Source of the DNA: Anthoceros angustus | Lineage: Eukaryota; Streptophyta; Anthocerotopsida; Anthocerotales; Anthocerotaceae | Reading direction: 5' to 3' | Assembly: GCA_010909165.1 (NCBI GenBank) | Contig: MU008155.1 | Span: 2,356,001 to 2,420,000, forward strand | DNA: 64,000 bases | Shown here: in pieces, positions 48,115-60,218 of the stretch | Layout: each line of letters starts with the position of its first letter | Position numbering within the stretch: the stretch's first letter is position 1 | Notes under the pieces: generated by a model | Database searches by the model: none | What the model saw: the letters and a program-made list of their open reading frames with translations, nothing else | Told to the model about the DNA's origin: nothing | Translations under genes and position numbers: made by a program

Positions 48115-49661
48115 TGTGCGCGACTTTTCTTGATGGCGGTAGCGCGCACAATCCGTGTCGTTGTAGGAAGGAGTCCGTTCCCAAGGAATGGTCGTGCTTA
48201 TTGCACGAGCTCTGACCTATCGCTGAGCGGACTTCATCGGGTTGGGTCGGCTCCACAACCCAAGTGTGTGCCCTCCACAACTCGTCGGACGGTAGCGCGA
48301 CCGGACCTTCCACAAACCACTTGGTTTCTCCGGTACTAAGAGCAGGTTTAACGCGTTCCGATCGATCTCGTACTCTAAGCGGCTCCTCAACTCTGTCCCC
48401 GCAACTCCACCTCAACACACCTGCAGCGTAACCGACCCTTCTCCCTTATCCATTCCGGCTAGTAGTCACAACACCAACACGCCGATGTATTCACACCGGG
48501 CCGCCTTTGCCCCTTCAGCTTCACGTTGCGGAGTAGCTGCGACTGCATCCCCACGACCTCCGTTCAGGCCTCAGGATGGCCAGAGTCACCCCAAGCGCCT
48601 CCTAATCCCCTCAGGCTTCACGTTGCGGAGAAGTGGCTTCATGACACCATCCCCACGACCTCCGTTCAATGACCTCAAGGATGGCTTCCATAGAGTCACC
48701 CCAGCGCCTCCTAATCCCCTCCTTCACGTTACTGCAGTGGCTTCGCACTGCATCCCCGACCTCGTTCAGTGACCTCAAGGATGGCTTCCAGTCGCCCCAG
48801 CCTCCTAATCCCCTCCGGGCACTTCACGTTGCGGAGAAGTGGCTTCGCACTGCATCCCCGACCTCCGTTCAGCCTCAGGATGGCTTCCGTCGCCCCAGCG
48901 CCTCCTAATCCCCTCAGCTTCACGTTGCGGAGAAGTGGCTTGACTGCATCCCCTCAGTTCGGACCTCAAGGTTAGTCTACGAGAAATCACCCGCGAGCAC
49001 CTCCACGATCACGCACCCATCAGCGTGTTGGCGGAGCTCGTCACGAGCTCTAAACACATCCCTCTACCACCAATTAATCACACGGTGGCGAGAACTCACT
49101 CGCTCCTCGAGCACGGAAGGCAAACACCGCAGGCCTTGAAGATGGTACCGGAATAGTCTTGGGCGCGGGCCTTCCTATATACTCCCATACCTAACCTAAC
49201 CCGCCTATGTATGTATCCTAACCACTATGTATGTACCTAACCACAGGTCGTGTGTAACGGGCGTAGCTCATCACTGCCGGACTTCTTGCCATTGCTTCCC
49301 ATGCAGTAGATCCATGCAGGCGATGCCCGCAAACTAAACCACCCGGCGAGACCACTCGTCGGACCTTGCAGACGGACCACTCGCCGGACCTCTCAGGCGG
49401 ACCACTCCCCATCGGACCTCGCCGGGGCCAGACCACTCCGTCGGACCTCGCCGGACCACTCGTCCGGACCTCGCCGGACGGACCACTCCGTCGGACCTCG
49501 CCGGACGGACCACTCCGTCCTCCAGCGGACGGTCTAGGGATTGCACTCTAAGTGCAATCGGCCAATAGCCTTATTGGCTAACTCCTCCCTATCCCTCTTA
49601 ACGATGTGACCCAAAAAAGCAAAACAAGCCGCCAAAATGCGGACATCGGTTTGGCACTCCA
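48115..49661 (-). repeat. LTR 6
   Basis: 1547 bp. The final CA is lost (GGCACTCCA before TACTCC), as in LTR 3. Both hairpins near the right end are intact. Confidence 0.83.
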
Positions 49662-50062
49662 TACTCCTTCTCATACATTGGCGGCCTCGCCAACACCCAA
49701 TACTCCGCTCTTTCAGTCGGACTCTCCCTTCTCGGCTTTTACTACCTCCTCGGTGTCGGCAAGTCCGGCAACATTGGGAACCTTTTTACCAAGATTCATC
49801 CTCAGATTGAGGATGAGTCGCCCTCCTCCTCCGAGGTTGATGTCAGTCCTCCAGCGCCGTGCCATCTTCTTTCTCCCTTTGAGCATCTTTGGGCCTCCCG
49901 CTAGATTCGCACCCTCGGCGTCCAGGTCCTGTGCATCCTCCCTATACATATACTCCACAAGCTGCGACCATTACACCCATCCACAAGCATGATCGGCGTC
50001 CTACTCCTACCTACTAACTCGGCGGATCCACAACAATACCATTCCCGGCAGCGGCGCCAAAA
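49662..50062 (-). other. Internal domain 6
   Basis: 401 bp, the longest interior. It carries the best-preserved primer site, TGGCGCCGCTGCCGGGAAT on the reverse strand, three bases (TTT) from the LTR CACA end. Confidence 0.83.
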
Positions 50063-52346
50063 TGTGGCGCGACTTTTCTTGATGGCGGTAGCGCGCACAA
50101 TCCGTGTCGTTGTAGGAAGGAGTCCGTTCCCAAGGAATGGTCTCGTGCTTAATGCACTGAGCTCTGACCTATCGCTGAGCGGACTTCATCGGGTTGGGTC
50201 GGCTCCACAACCCCAAGTGTGTGCCCCTCCACAACTCGTCGGACGGTAGCGCGACCGGACCTTCCACAAACCCGCGGTTTCTCCGATCTAGGAGCAGGTT
50301 TAGCGGCCGCGTTCCATCGATCTCGTACTCTAGCGCCCGGCGCTCCTCAACTCTGTCCGGCCACAACTCCACCTCAACACACCGTAACACGACCCTTCTC
50401 CCTTATCCATTCCGGCTAGTAGTCACAACACCAACACGCCGATGTATTCACCGGGCCGCCTTTGCCTTCCGTTCTGCGGAGTAGCTGCGACTGCAACCCC
50501 ACGACCTCCGTTCAATGACCTCCAAGGATGGCTTCCGAGTCACCCCAAGCGCCTCCTAATCCCCTCAGCTTCCGTTTGCGGAGAAGTGGCTTCCTGACAC
50601 ATCCCCACCTCCGTTCAGCCTCGGCCTCAAGGATGGCTTCCGCCCAGTCGCTAGCGCCTCCTAATCCCCTCCGGGCCCGTTCGGATGGCTTGACTGCATC
50701 CCCACCTCGTTCAGGCCTCAAGGATGGCTTCCGTTCAGCCTCGATGGCTTCCGAGTCACCCCAGCGCCTCTAATCCCCTCAGGCTTCCGTTCAGCCTCGA
50801 TGGCTTCCCGTGCTAGCGCCTCCTAATCCTCCGGGCCTTCACGTTGGAGAAGTGGCCCCTGCATCCCCACCTCCGTTCAGGCCTCAAGGTTAGTCTCGCA
50901 CAGAAATCTGACCTATCGCTGAGCGGACTTCTCATCGAGTTGGGTCGGCTCCACAACCCCAAGTGTGTGCCCCTCCACAACTCGTCGGACGGTAGCGTGG
51001 ACCTTCCACAAACCCGCGGTTTCTCCGATCTAGGAGCAGGTTTAGCGGCCGCGTTCCATCGATCTCGTACTCTAGCGCCCGGCGCTCCTCAACTCTGTCG
51101 GCCACAACTCCACCTCAACACACCGTAACACGACCCTTCTCCCTTATCCATTCCGGCTAGTAGTCACAACACCAACACGCCGATGTATTCACACGGGCCG
51201 CCTTTGCCCCTTGTGCTTCCGTTACTGCGGAGTAGCTGCGACTGCAACCCCGGCCCGTTCAGTGACCTCAAGGATGGCTTCCGCCCGAGTCACCCCAAGC
51301 GCCTCCTAATCCCCTCGGGCACTTCACGTTGGAGAAGTGGCCCTGCATCCCCGACCTCCGTTCCGGTGACCTCAAGGATGGCTTCCGCCCGTGAGTCACC
51401 CCAGCGCCTCCTAATCCCCTCAGCTTCACGTTGGAGAAGTGGCTGCATCCCCGACCTCCGTTCAGGCCTCAAGGATGGCTTCCACAGAGTCGCCCCAGCG
51501 CCTCTAATCCCCTCCCTTCGTTCGAGCCGACTGCATCCCCGACCTCCGTTCAGGCCTCAAGGATGGCTTAGCTCGCGCCTCCTAATCCCCTCAGGCTTCC
51601 GTTGCGGAGAAGTGGCTTGACTGCATCCCCGACCTCCGTTCAGTGACCTCAAGGTTAGTCTACAGAAATCACCCATGAGCACCTCGAGCTCGAGTCCGAC
51701 CCAGTGCACCCATCAAGCGTGTTGGCGGAGCTCGTCACGAGCTCTAAACACATCCCTCTACCACCAATTAATCACGCGGTGGCGGGAACTCACTCGCTCC
51801 TCGAGCAGGCGAAACTTGCAGGCCTTGAAGATGGTACAGGATAATCGTCTTGGGCCGAGGCCTTCCTATATACTCCCATACCTAACCTAACCCGCCTATG
51901 TATGTATCCTAACCACACTATGTACCTAACCACAGGTCGTAGTAGCATGGGCAGCTCATCAACGCGGACTTCTTGCACCCCTTCCACGCCAAGCAGTAGA
52001 TCCATGCAGGCGTGCCCAAACTAAACCACCCGGCGAGACCACTCGTCGGACCTCGCCGGACGGACCACTCAATCGGACCTCGCCGGGCGGACCACTCCAT
52101 CGGACCTCGCCGGGCGGACCACTCCGTCGGACCTCGCCCGGATGACCACTCAATCGGACCTCGCCGGACGGACCACTCGTCGGACCTCGCCGGACCACTC
52201 CGTCGGACCTCCGCGGGCCAGTCTAGGATTGCACTCTAAGTGCAATCGGCCAATAGCCTTATTGGCTAACTCCTCCCTATCCCTCTTAGATGTGACCCAA
52301 AAAAAGCAAAACAAGGCGAGTACGGACGCCAGTTTGGCACTCCACA
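50063..52346 (-). repeat. LTR 7, with a 742-bp tandem duplication
   Basis: 2284 bp. The stretch from CTGACCTATCGCTGAGCGG at 50166 starts again at 50908, so a 742-bp piece (mid-LTR plus the 95-bp subrepeats) is duplicated in tandem. Confidence 0.85.
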
Positions 52347-52744
52347 TACTCCCCTTCTCATCTGTTGGCGGCCTCGCCAACACCCCAGGCAATACTCCGC
52401 TCTTTCCGTCGGACTCTCCCCTTCTCATCTTTTACTACCTCCTCAGGTGTCAGCAAGTCCGGCAACATTGGGAACCTTTTTTTACCAAGATTCATCCTCC
52501 GTTGAGGATGAGTCGCCCTCCTCCTCCGAGGTTGATGTGCCGTCCTCCCCAGCGCCCGTGCCCATCTTCTTTCTCCCTTTGAGCATGCTGGGCCTCCCGC
52601 TAGATTCGCACCCTCGTCAGGTCTGCATCCTCCCTATATACTCCACAAGCGACCATTACACCCATCCACCGCAATGGCGGCCGTCCTACTCCTACCTACT
52701 AACTCAGGCGGTCCACAACAATACCATTCCCGGCAGCGCCAAAA
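52347..52744 (-). other. Internal domain 7
   Basis: 398 bp, primer site TGGCGCTGCCGGGAAT. Confidence 0.8.
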
Positions 52745-54405
52745 TGTGGCGCGACTTCTTGATGGCCGGTAGGCGCGCACAATCCGTGTCGTTGTAGGAA
52801 GAGTCCGTTCCCAAGGGAATGGTCTCGTGCTTAATGCACTGAGCTCTGACTCGCTGAGCGGACTTCATCGAGGTTGGGTCCGTGGCTCCACAACCTAAGT
52901 GTGTGCCCCTCCACAACTCGTCGGACGGTAGCGCGCCGGACCTTCCACAAACCACGGTTCTCCGGTACTACGGAGCAGGTTTAGCAGCGCGTTCCCGTCG
53001 ATCTCGTACTCTAGCGCCCGGCGCTCCTCAACTCTGTCGGCCACAACTCCACCTCAACACACACGCGTAACCGACCCTTCTCCCTTATCCATTCCGGCTA
53101 GTAGTCACAACACCAACACGCGATGTATTCACACGGGCCGCCTTTGCCGCTTCACGTTGCGGAGAAGTGGCTTCACTGCATCCCCGACCTCCGTTCGGCC
53201 TCAAGGATGGCTTCCGCCCGGTCAGCGCCTAATCCTCGGTGCTTCACGTTGCGGAGAAGTGGCCGCGGCTGCATCCCCAGCCTCGTTCAGTGACCTCAAG
53301 GATGGCTTCCGCCCTGAGTCACCCCAGCGCCTCCTAATCCCCCGGCTTCGCCACGGAGAAGTGGCTTCACTGCATCCCCGACCTCCGTTCCACCTCAAGG
53401 ATGGCTTCCGAGTCACCCCAGCGCCTCTAATCCCCTCAGGGCCTTCACGTTGGAGAAGTGGCTTCATGACTGCATCCCCACCTCCGTTCCGGCCTCCAAG
53501 GATGGCTTCCGCCCAGTGCCGCGCCTCCTAATCCCCTCAAGCTTCACGTTGCGGAGAAGTGGCTTCACTGCATCCACATCTGACCTCCGTTCCGGCCTCA
53601 AGGATGGCTTCCATGATGTCGCTAGCGCCTCTAATCCCCTCCACTTCACGTTGCGGAGTCATGACTGCATCCCCGACCTCCGTTCAGCCTCAAGGTTAGT
53701 CTACTTTTAGAAATCACCCATGAGCACCTCACGAGCTCGAGTCCGACCCAGTGCACCCATCAAGCGTGTTGGCGGAGCTCGTCACGAGCTCTAAACACAT
53801 CCCTCTACCACCAATTAATCCTGCGGTGGCGGGAACTCACTCGCTCCTCGAGCACGGAAGGCAAAACACCACAGGCCGAAGATGGTACGAGATAGTGCGT
53901 CTTGGGCCGGGCCTTCCTATATACTCCCATACCTAACCTAACCCGCCTATGTATGTATCCTAACCACACTATGTATGTACCCTAACTAACCACAGGTGTG
54001 GCCGGGACGTAGCTCATCAACTGCGCGGACTTCTTGCAGTTGCTTCCCCCAGCAGTAGATCCATGCCGAGCGTGCCACCAAACTAAACCACCGGCGAGAC
54101 CACTCCATCGGACTTGGGACGGACCACTCCGTCGGACCTCTCGGCAGACCACTCCATCGGACCTCGCCGGGCAGACCACTCCGTCGGACCTCGCCCGGAT
54201 GACCACTCGTCGGACCTCGCCGGACGGACCACTCGTCGGACCTCGCCGGACCACTCCGTCCTCCAGCGGATAGGGTCTAGGGATTGCACTCTAAGTGCAA
54301 TCGGCGAAATGGCCTTATTGGCTAACTCCTCCCTATCCCTCTTATGATGTGACCCAAAAAAGCAAAACAAGCCGCCAGAGTCGGACGCCAGTTTGGCACT
54401 CCACA
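52745..54405 (-). repeat. LTR 8
   Basis: 1661 bp, complete ends (TGTGGCGCG...CTCCACA). Confidence 0.85.
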
Positions 54406-54793
54406 TACTCCCTTCTCATACATTGGCGGCCCTGCAACACCCCAGGCAATACTCGCTCTTTCCGTGGACTCTCCCTTCGGCTTTTACTACCTCCTCGGTG
54501 TCGGCCAAGTCCGGCAACATTGGGAACCTTTTTACCAAAGATTCATCCTCCGTTGAGGATGAGTCGCCCTCCTCCTCAGGGTTGATGTGCCTCCTCCCAG
54601 TGCCCATCTTCTTTCTCCCTTTGAGCATCTTTGGGCCTCCCGCTAGATTCGCACCCTCGGCGTCCGGTCCTGCATCCTCCCTATACATATACTCCTGGCG
54701 CGACCATTACACCCATCCACAGCACTTGCGGCGGCCGTCCTACTCCTACCTACTAACTCAGCGGTCCAACAATACCATTCCCAGGCGCCAAAA
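54406..54793 (-). other. Internal domain 8
   Basis: 388 bp. The primer site is shortened (TGGCGCCTGGGAAT). Confidence 0.78.
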
Positions 54794-56336
54794 TGTGGCG
54801 CGACTTTCTTTGATGGCCGGTAGGCGCGCACAATCCGTGTCGTTGTAGGAAGGAGTTCCCGAGGAATGGTCTCGTGCTTATTGCACGAGCTCTGACTATC
54901 GCTGAGCGGACTTCATCGAGGTTGGGTCGTGGCTCCACAACCCTAAGTGTGTGCCCCTCCCTCGTCGGACCTCGCCGGACCTCGCCGGACCTTCCACAAA
55001 CCACCGGATTTCTCGTACTGGAGAGGTTTAACGGCGCGTTCCGCGTCGATCTCGTACTCTAAGCGCCGCTCCTCAACTCTGTCGGCCACAACTCCACCTC
55101 AACACACGCAGTAACACGACCCTTCTCCCATCCATTTGACTAGTAGTCACAACACCAACACGCGATGTATTCACGGGCCGCCTTTTATGCTTCCGTTCTG
55201 CGGAGTAGCGACTGCAACCCTGACCCGTTCCGGCCTCAAGGATGGCTTCCGAGGTCACCCCAGCGCCTCCTAATCCCCTCAGCTTCACGTTCTGCGGAGA
55301 AGGAACCCGCTCCCCCGACCTCCGTTCCGGCCTCAAGGATGGCTTCAGTCCGCCTCCTAATCCTCAGGGCCTTCACGTTCTGCGGAGAAGTGGCTTGACT
55401 GCATCCCCACCTCCGTTCCGCCTCCAAGGATGGCTTCCATGATGGCCCAGCGCCTCTAATCCTCAGGGCCTTCACGTTCTGCGGAGAAGTGGCTTGACTG
55501 CATCCCCACCTCCGTTCCGGCCTCAAGGATGGCTTCATGACCCAGCGCCCCAGCGCCTCCTAATCCTCAGGGCCTTCACGTTCTGCGGAGAAGTGGCTTG
55601 ACTGCATCCGACCTCCGTTCCAGTGACCTCAAGGTTAGTCTACTTTTAGAAATCACTTGAGCACCTCGAGCTCGAGTCAGCCCGATGCACCCATCAGCGT
55701 GTTGGCGGGCTGGTCGCGAGCTCTAAACACATCCCTCTACCACCAATTAATCACTGCGGTGGCGGGAACTCACTCCGCTCCTCGAGCACAGGCAAAACAC
55801 CACAGGCGCGAAGATGGTACGGAATATGCGTCTTGGGCGCGAGCCTTCCTATACTCCCATACCTAACCTAACCGCCTATGTATGTATCCTAACCACACTG
55901 TATGTACCCTAACCTGGTCGTAATCACGGCGTAGCTCATCAACCGGCAGGACTTCTTGCACCACCCTTAAGCAGTAGATCCATGCCGCGTGCCACCAAAC
56001 TAAACCACCGGCGAGACCACTCGTCGGACCTCGCCGGACGGACCACTCCGTCGGACCTCGCCCGGACGGACCACTCCGTCGGACCTCGCCCGGACGGACC
56101 ACTCCGTCGGACCTCGCCCGGACGGACCACTCCGTCGGACCTCGCCGGACGGACCACTCCGTCGGACCTCGCCCGGACGGACCACTCCGTCCTCCAACGG
56201 ACCGAGGGTCTAGGGATTGCACTGTAAGTGCAATCTGGCCGGAAATGGCCTTATTGGCTAACTCCTCCCTATCCCTCTTAGATGTGACCCAAAAAAGCAA
56301 AACAAACAGCCAAATCGGACCGGTTGGCACTCCACA
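54794..56336 (-). repeat. LTR 9 (outermost, 5' LTR in element orientation)
   Basis: 1543 bp. Its 27-bp subrepeat block (56010-56200) is the most regular in the array, with about seven units of CGGACCTCGCC(C)GGACGGACCACTCCGT. The outer end CACTCCACA meets the right ATATA. Confidence 0.87.
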
Positions 56337-56341
56337 ATATA
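56337..56341. repeat. Target site duplication, right (ATATA)
   Basis: ATATA directly after the terminal CA, followed by CACGGCCGAGTGAG, the sequence that follows the uninterrupted site at 60219. Confidence 0.85.
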
Positions 56342-57927
56342 CACGGCCGAGTGAGTTATGGCATCGAGTTGAGAATGCGAAACTTACTCAACTATATCAA
56401 ATGCTATTAAACATTGTTTCGTCTTACCTTGGAACTTCCAAGCTAAAGACCCTTCCGGACCGCTTTCTAAGTATACCTTGAACGTGCCTAAACCTCACTT
56501 TGATCAGCCGTCTAAGACCCCCATCTCCACAACACTCCCCTGTTCGATCCGAGTTCTTCGTTCTCGCCGCCATGGCGTCCATCGTGCATGCTTCTCTCGT
56601 GTTCCTCGGCATCCTCTCGACCATCTGGTGGCTTCTCAAGCTCGCGACTCACACGATCTCATGAGCCAAAATTGAAAGCCTCGAGCTGGAGTAGCGAGCC
56701 ACAGATCGAAAAGAGCGCGGTGTTCAACGCAAGAGCCGCTTGCGGTCGGCCCAAGATGCATGGCGGGCGTAAGTATAGAAAGGTTTAGAATTGCGAACTC
56801 CAACCTTTGCCTCCGGATGGCGGTGAGAAGAGCTTATGAAGAGTGGTGATCAAGGTGTCGGCAGTCAACGTCTTCCCTCAAGGTTGGCCAGGGAGCTCGA
56901 GCTCCATCACCCGGATAAGCTTCCTTGCTCGGTGGTCCTATACCTCTTACATGCTTCTCGTGGAGTACCTTGGGTGCCTTGGTGGCAGTCGATTTGTTAT
57001 CGCCAAGATCGACATCATGGCTTAAGCTCGCAACCACATGGGATGAAATGGTGTTGTATCTCCACATGTTTGGTCCTTGTGTGCGGTTGGGTTGTAGGTC
57101 ATGGCAATTGCATCGATGAGTGCATAGTAGTTTGGTTGGTTGATCCTGCTCCTCCGGATGTCGCCAGAATTGTCGAATCCAAGGAATCTCCTTTGCCGCT
57201 AGGAAGTTCTTTGCATACTCCGCCGGTGGAGGGCACAGCGCAAGCAATTGCATCCCGGAGACTAACCCGTTGTTGAGGATCATGCGATGGTCAGTAGACT
57301 TGCGTGCATCCGGATCTCACCGGATGCATTTGAGTAGGAGGTTAACTAGTACAAGCTTCTTTGGAAGTGGTGTTTTGTATACAAGTCCAAGGGATTTGCA
57401 GCCCTTCAAGTAGCGGAGGATGCGCTTGACGCTAGTCGGCTCTCCCATGGTTGGAGAGGTATCTTGATGCAATATTCACACCGTGACATGTCCGGCCCGG
57501 TCCACATTGCCAAATAGAGTAGGCTAGCCGCCAGCCTCATTGAGGGGCACTTGGGACATCTCATGAGCTTTTTACGGGTGGGGTCATCGGATAGCTTCTC
57601 GCCGGAAGCAATAGGAGTGGACGGGCTTGGCATCGCTTCAATCTCTCTCCGGGTCGACGCGGTGTCACACGGATGAACAGGCCGCAGAATTATGCATGAC
57701 GCGAGGCGTCGGGTCCCTTGAGTGCCGACGGTGCAATGATTACCTACGTGATTGTAAGGTGGTGTTTAGTTGCTAGCTTGCACACTAATAGCAAGTTCTT
57801 GGTCATTGCAGTGCCGTGGAGGCCATGGTGGTGGCGACTCTCCATCTTCCCTTCCCTTCCCTATACGATGGCTTCACGATAAGCTCACATGCATAGAATA
57901 AATATTATTTTGATAAATTAAAATAAT
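56342..57927 (-). mobile_element. Segment B, copy 1: Ty1/copia pol remnant
   Basis: On the reverse strand, 57406-57700 gives the end of a copia reverse transcriptase (LLYLAMWTGPDMSRC, then IPLQPWESR where NPGxxHW is usual). 56834-57283 gives RNase H pieces (PPAEYAKNFLAAKE, then WIRQF) and a C-terminal tail. Frames are broken repeatedly. The 5' half of pol is absent: after the RT piece the sequence runs directly into segment A copy 2. A 50-odd-base piece of the segment A ORF is inserted near 56436. Confidence 0.75.
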
Positions 57928-58479
57928 GTACAGATATAAACTAATATTTACATAAATAATGAATATTACTATTTTCATTTAGATATTATAAACTTAATCA
58001 GATTGTACTATAATAAATACTAAAATACAATATAGTAACCCTTTACCTATTGAAAACTTATTTAATAATCTATTAATAAATAAAATCTCAAACTCATCGA
58101 AATATGGGACATGGGGCATGGAACTCGTTTTTCTATTTGGGCTATATATGTATGTGAGCCCCACCATCTATATTCAAACATGATATATCCAATCTCATTG
58201 TATGATAAAGAATACTATGGGACATAGTGCATGGAACCCATTTTTCCTATTTGGGCTATATATGTGAGCCCCACTATATTCAAACATCATATATCCAATC
58301 TTGATGTATGCTAAAGAATATCATTATCACCCATTCTTTTGAATTTTATTAGAATGTTTAGTTTTCTCATCGGTTCTCTCTTGAGGTTATCATTAGTTTG
58401 ATCTTTGTAGAGTTACCTATCCATATTCCTTTGGGTTCTTTCTTTATTCTTATTTGCCTTTGGTCCTTTCTAGTCTATT

Positions 58480-59180
58480 ATGGCTAATGATGATGCTCCC
58501 GTTAGCGTTGTACCTTACACATGGGTGGGCAGTTCCTAGAATCGGATGCCCACATTGGTTTCTACATTGAAGACGCAAGGAAGCATGAGGATGAGGTGGT
58601 GACGCTCCTTCCTTACCTTGGAACTTCCAAGCTAAAGACCCTTCCGGACCGCTTTCTAAGTATACCTTGAAGTTGGTAGACGTGGTCGATTTGATCATGG
58701 AAGTCAAGCAAAGAAGACCTCAACCACGCCTCCCACCATGGTCGATCTAGAAAGGATGATGACGATGGTGGGCACCACCATCCCTAAGGCGCAACAAAAT
58801 AGCGCGACAGTGAAGAGGCGTCGGCTTTAAGCATGGTGATGGAGGAGGTCCGGACCACGGTATCACGGAGTGCATTGGCATTCTATTCACAAGTCGTATA
58901 ATGTGTATCCGATGGCACGCTACCGACTCACAACAAGAAGTTCCACCAGTTCATTTGGGGCGATTCGAAAAGGACATAGATGCACCGGTTAAGGACTTGG
59001 TGCAAATCAAGTTGTTTTATGTGGCTGGCGTCAATACAGTGAAGCTCAACTTCAAAGATCCCGCATCCTTAGAGACATATCTCAGGCACCTGCGACGGAT
59101 TGGGTGGCCATCACAGTTGGCGAGGAAGTAATAGGGTTTGTGAGGATGGAAGTTCAACAAAGCGCAAATTCTTCTCCGTA
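58480..59180 (+). pseudogene. Segment A ORF, copy 2
   Basis: Same protein as at 36684, frameshifted after VVPYTWV by a lost pair of bases. The downstream part is better preserved here: 58901-59131 reads PPVHLGRFEKDIDAPVKDLV, QIKLFYVAGVNTVKLNFKD and PASLETYLRHLRRIGW. Confidence 0.5.
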
Positions 59181-59579
59181 GTGCATGCGGAGGCCTTCCA
59201 CATGGTGTGTATATCGAGAAGAAGAGATGAAACAATGCATGTGCCAAAAGATGTAGGGAGACCACATATGAGGCTTTCGTTTTGAGACAGTCAAATAGGT
59301 ATGCAGTCCAAGTTGTTGAGGTTGAGGGGCACACCATTCTAGCACCAAAACCTACAATTGTTGGTATAAAAAGAGGAAAATTTGGAAAAGCATCGTAGTA
59401 AAGGCGATCATAATGGGGCATATGATACCAAGGAGCTCAATCATCCCCTCAGTTATTTGGTTGAGCTTGAGCTTCGTTCCAGTTGGGTAGCTACCTGCAT
59501 AGGTGAGAAGTGCCGCTCGGCTCTCAGCTGCGCAGAAGAAATCCTTGGTTCATCCATCCATCCTAATCCGAATACAAGA

Positions 59580-59870
59580 AAGTACTCTAGCGCCGAGCTC
59601 ACAAGAAAGTATTTGGCGCCTTCAAACTCACGGACCAATACTTTAGTGCCTTCCAACTCACAGGATAATAGTCTAGCGCCTTCAAACTCACGGGACCCAT
59701 ACTCTCGCCTTCCAACTTACGAGGATAATACTCTAGCGCCTTCAAACTCATAGAAAAATATTCTAGTGCCTTCCAACTCATGGATAATACTCTAGCGCCT
59801 TCAAACTCACGTAAAATATATTTGGCTCCTTCTTAGATCCATTGTTAAATACTCTAACGCCCGGACTCAC
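59580..59870. repeat. Tandem repeat, unit about 31-32 bp, segment A copy 2
   Basis: Same array as at 37810-38110, in the same order of variants, so it predates the duplication of the 4.25-kb unit. Confidence 0.85.
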
Positions 59871-59977
59871 ACTAGGGAGTTCAACACGTCATGGCTCACT
59901 CACCTTTGGGAGGTCACTATGTGAGAAACTTTGCAGCAATTGGAGCAACATAAGTCGCCAAGGAGTGTGGATCGCAT

Positions 59978-60165
59978 TGGGAGAGGGAAAAGGGCATGAG
60001 GATCGGAGACAGAAGGGAAGGAAAGAGAGAGGTATGTAGAGAAGATATGGGTGAAAAAGGATAACATGAGAAAACAATATAAATATGGAAGATGAAGAAG
60101 GGGAAAATGGGAAAATGGGAAGGAGAAACAAAAGAAATGAGAGGATATGGAGAAATAGTAAAGAA
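59978..60165. repeat. Long purine-rich tract, segment A copy 2
   Basis: Near-identical to 38218-38405, apart from short deletions. Confidence 0.8.
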
Positions 60166-60218
60166 TCTTCCTCTTGAGCGAGGAATGTTTTATTGAAAGG
60201 CAAAAAAAATGGTATATA

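Larger units (their letters stand above)
38463..56336 (-). mobile_element. Tandem-array non-autonomous LTR retrotransposon, LTR-(internal-LTR)8
   Basis: One insertion of 17,874 bp. It starts TGTGGCGCGAC and ends GGCACTCCACA, so it has TG...CA ends, and is flanked on both sides by ATATA (38458-38462 and 56337-56341). Segment A copy 2 near 60210 shows the unfilled site: GGTATATATACACGGCC with a single ATATA. Inside are nine LTRs (about 1.5-1.66 kb, one of 2.28 kb) alternating with eight internal domains of 361-401 bp. Each internal domain has, on the reverse strand, a primer binding site next to the right-hand LTR (best copy TGGCGCCGCTGCCGGGAAT, 17 of 19 bases as the complement of the plant tRNA-Asp 3' end). 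Next to the left-hand LTR it has a polypurine tract (GAGAAGGGAGTA). The element therefore reads right to left. The internal domain is too short for gag-pol, so it must be mobilised in trans. The long LTRs with a tiny interior differ from classic TRIMs, whose LTRs are short. The array probably grew by unequal crossing-over between LTRs. Confidence 0.9.
57928..60218. repeat. Repeat segment A, copy 2 (uninterrupted)
   Basis: It begins TGTACAGATATAAAC and ends GGTATATATA. It parallels copy 1 throughout and shows the empty insertion site of the LTR array at its right edge. The next copy begins at 62177, a period of 4249 bp. Confidence 0.8.

Noticed and set aside
39700-56200. CRISPR-like regular repeats (27-bp units with short variation)
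   Set aside because: Units are contiguous without unique spacers and the DNA is plant nuclear; these are LTR subrepeats.
38463-56336. Numerous 60-170 codon frames in the array
   Set aside because: They shift between copies and follow the periodic subrepeats; apart from the small internal-domain frame nothing is kept in register.
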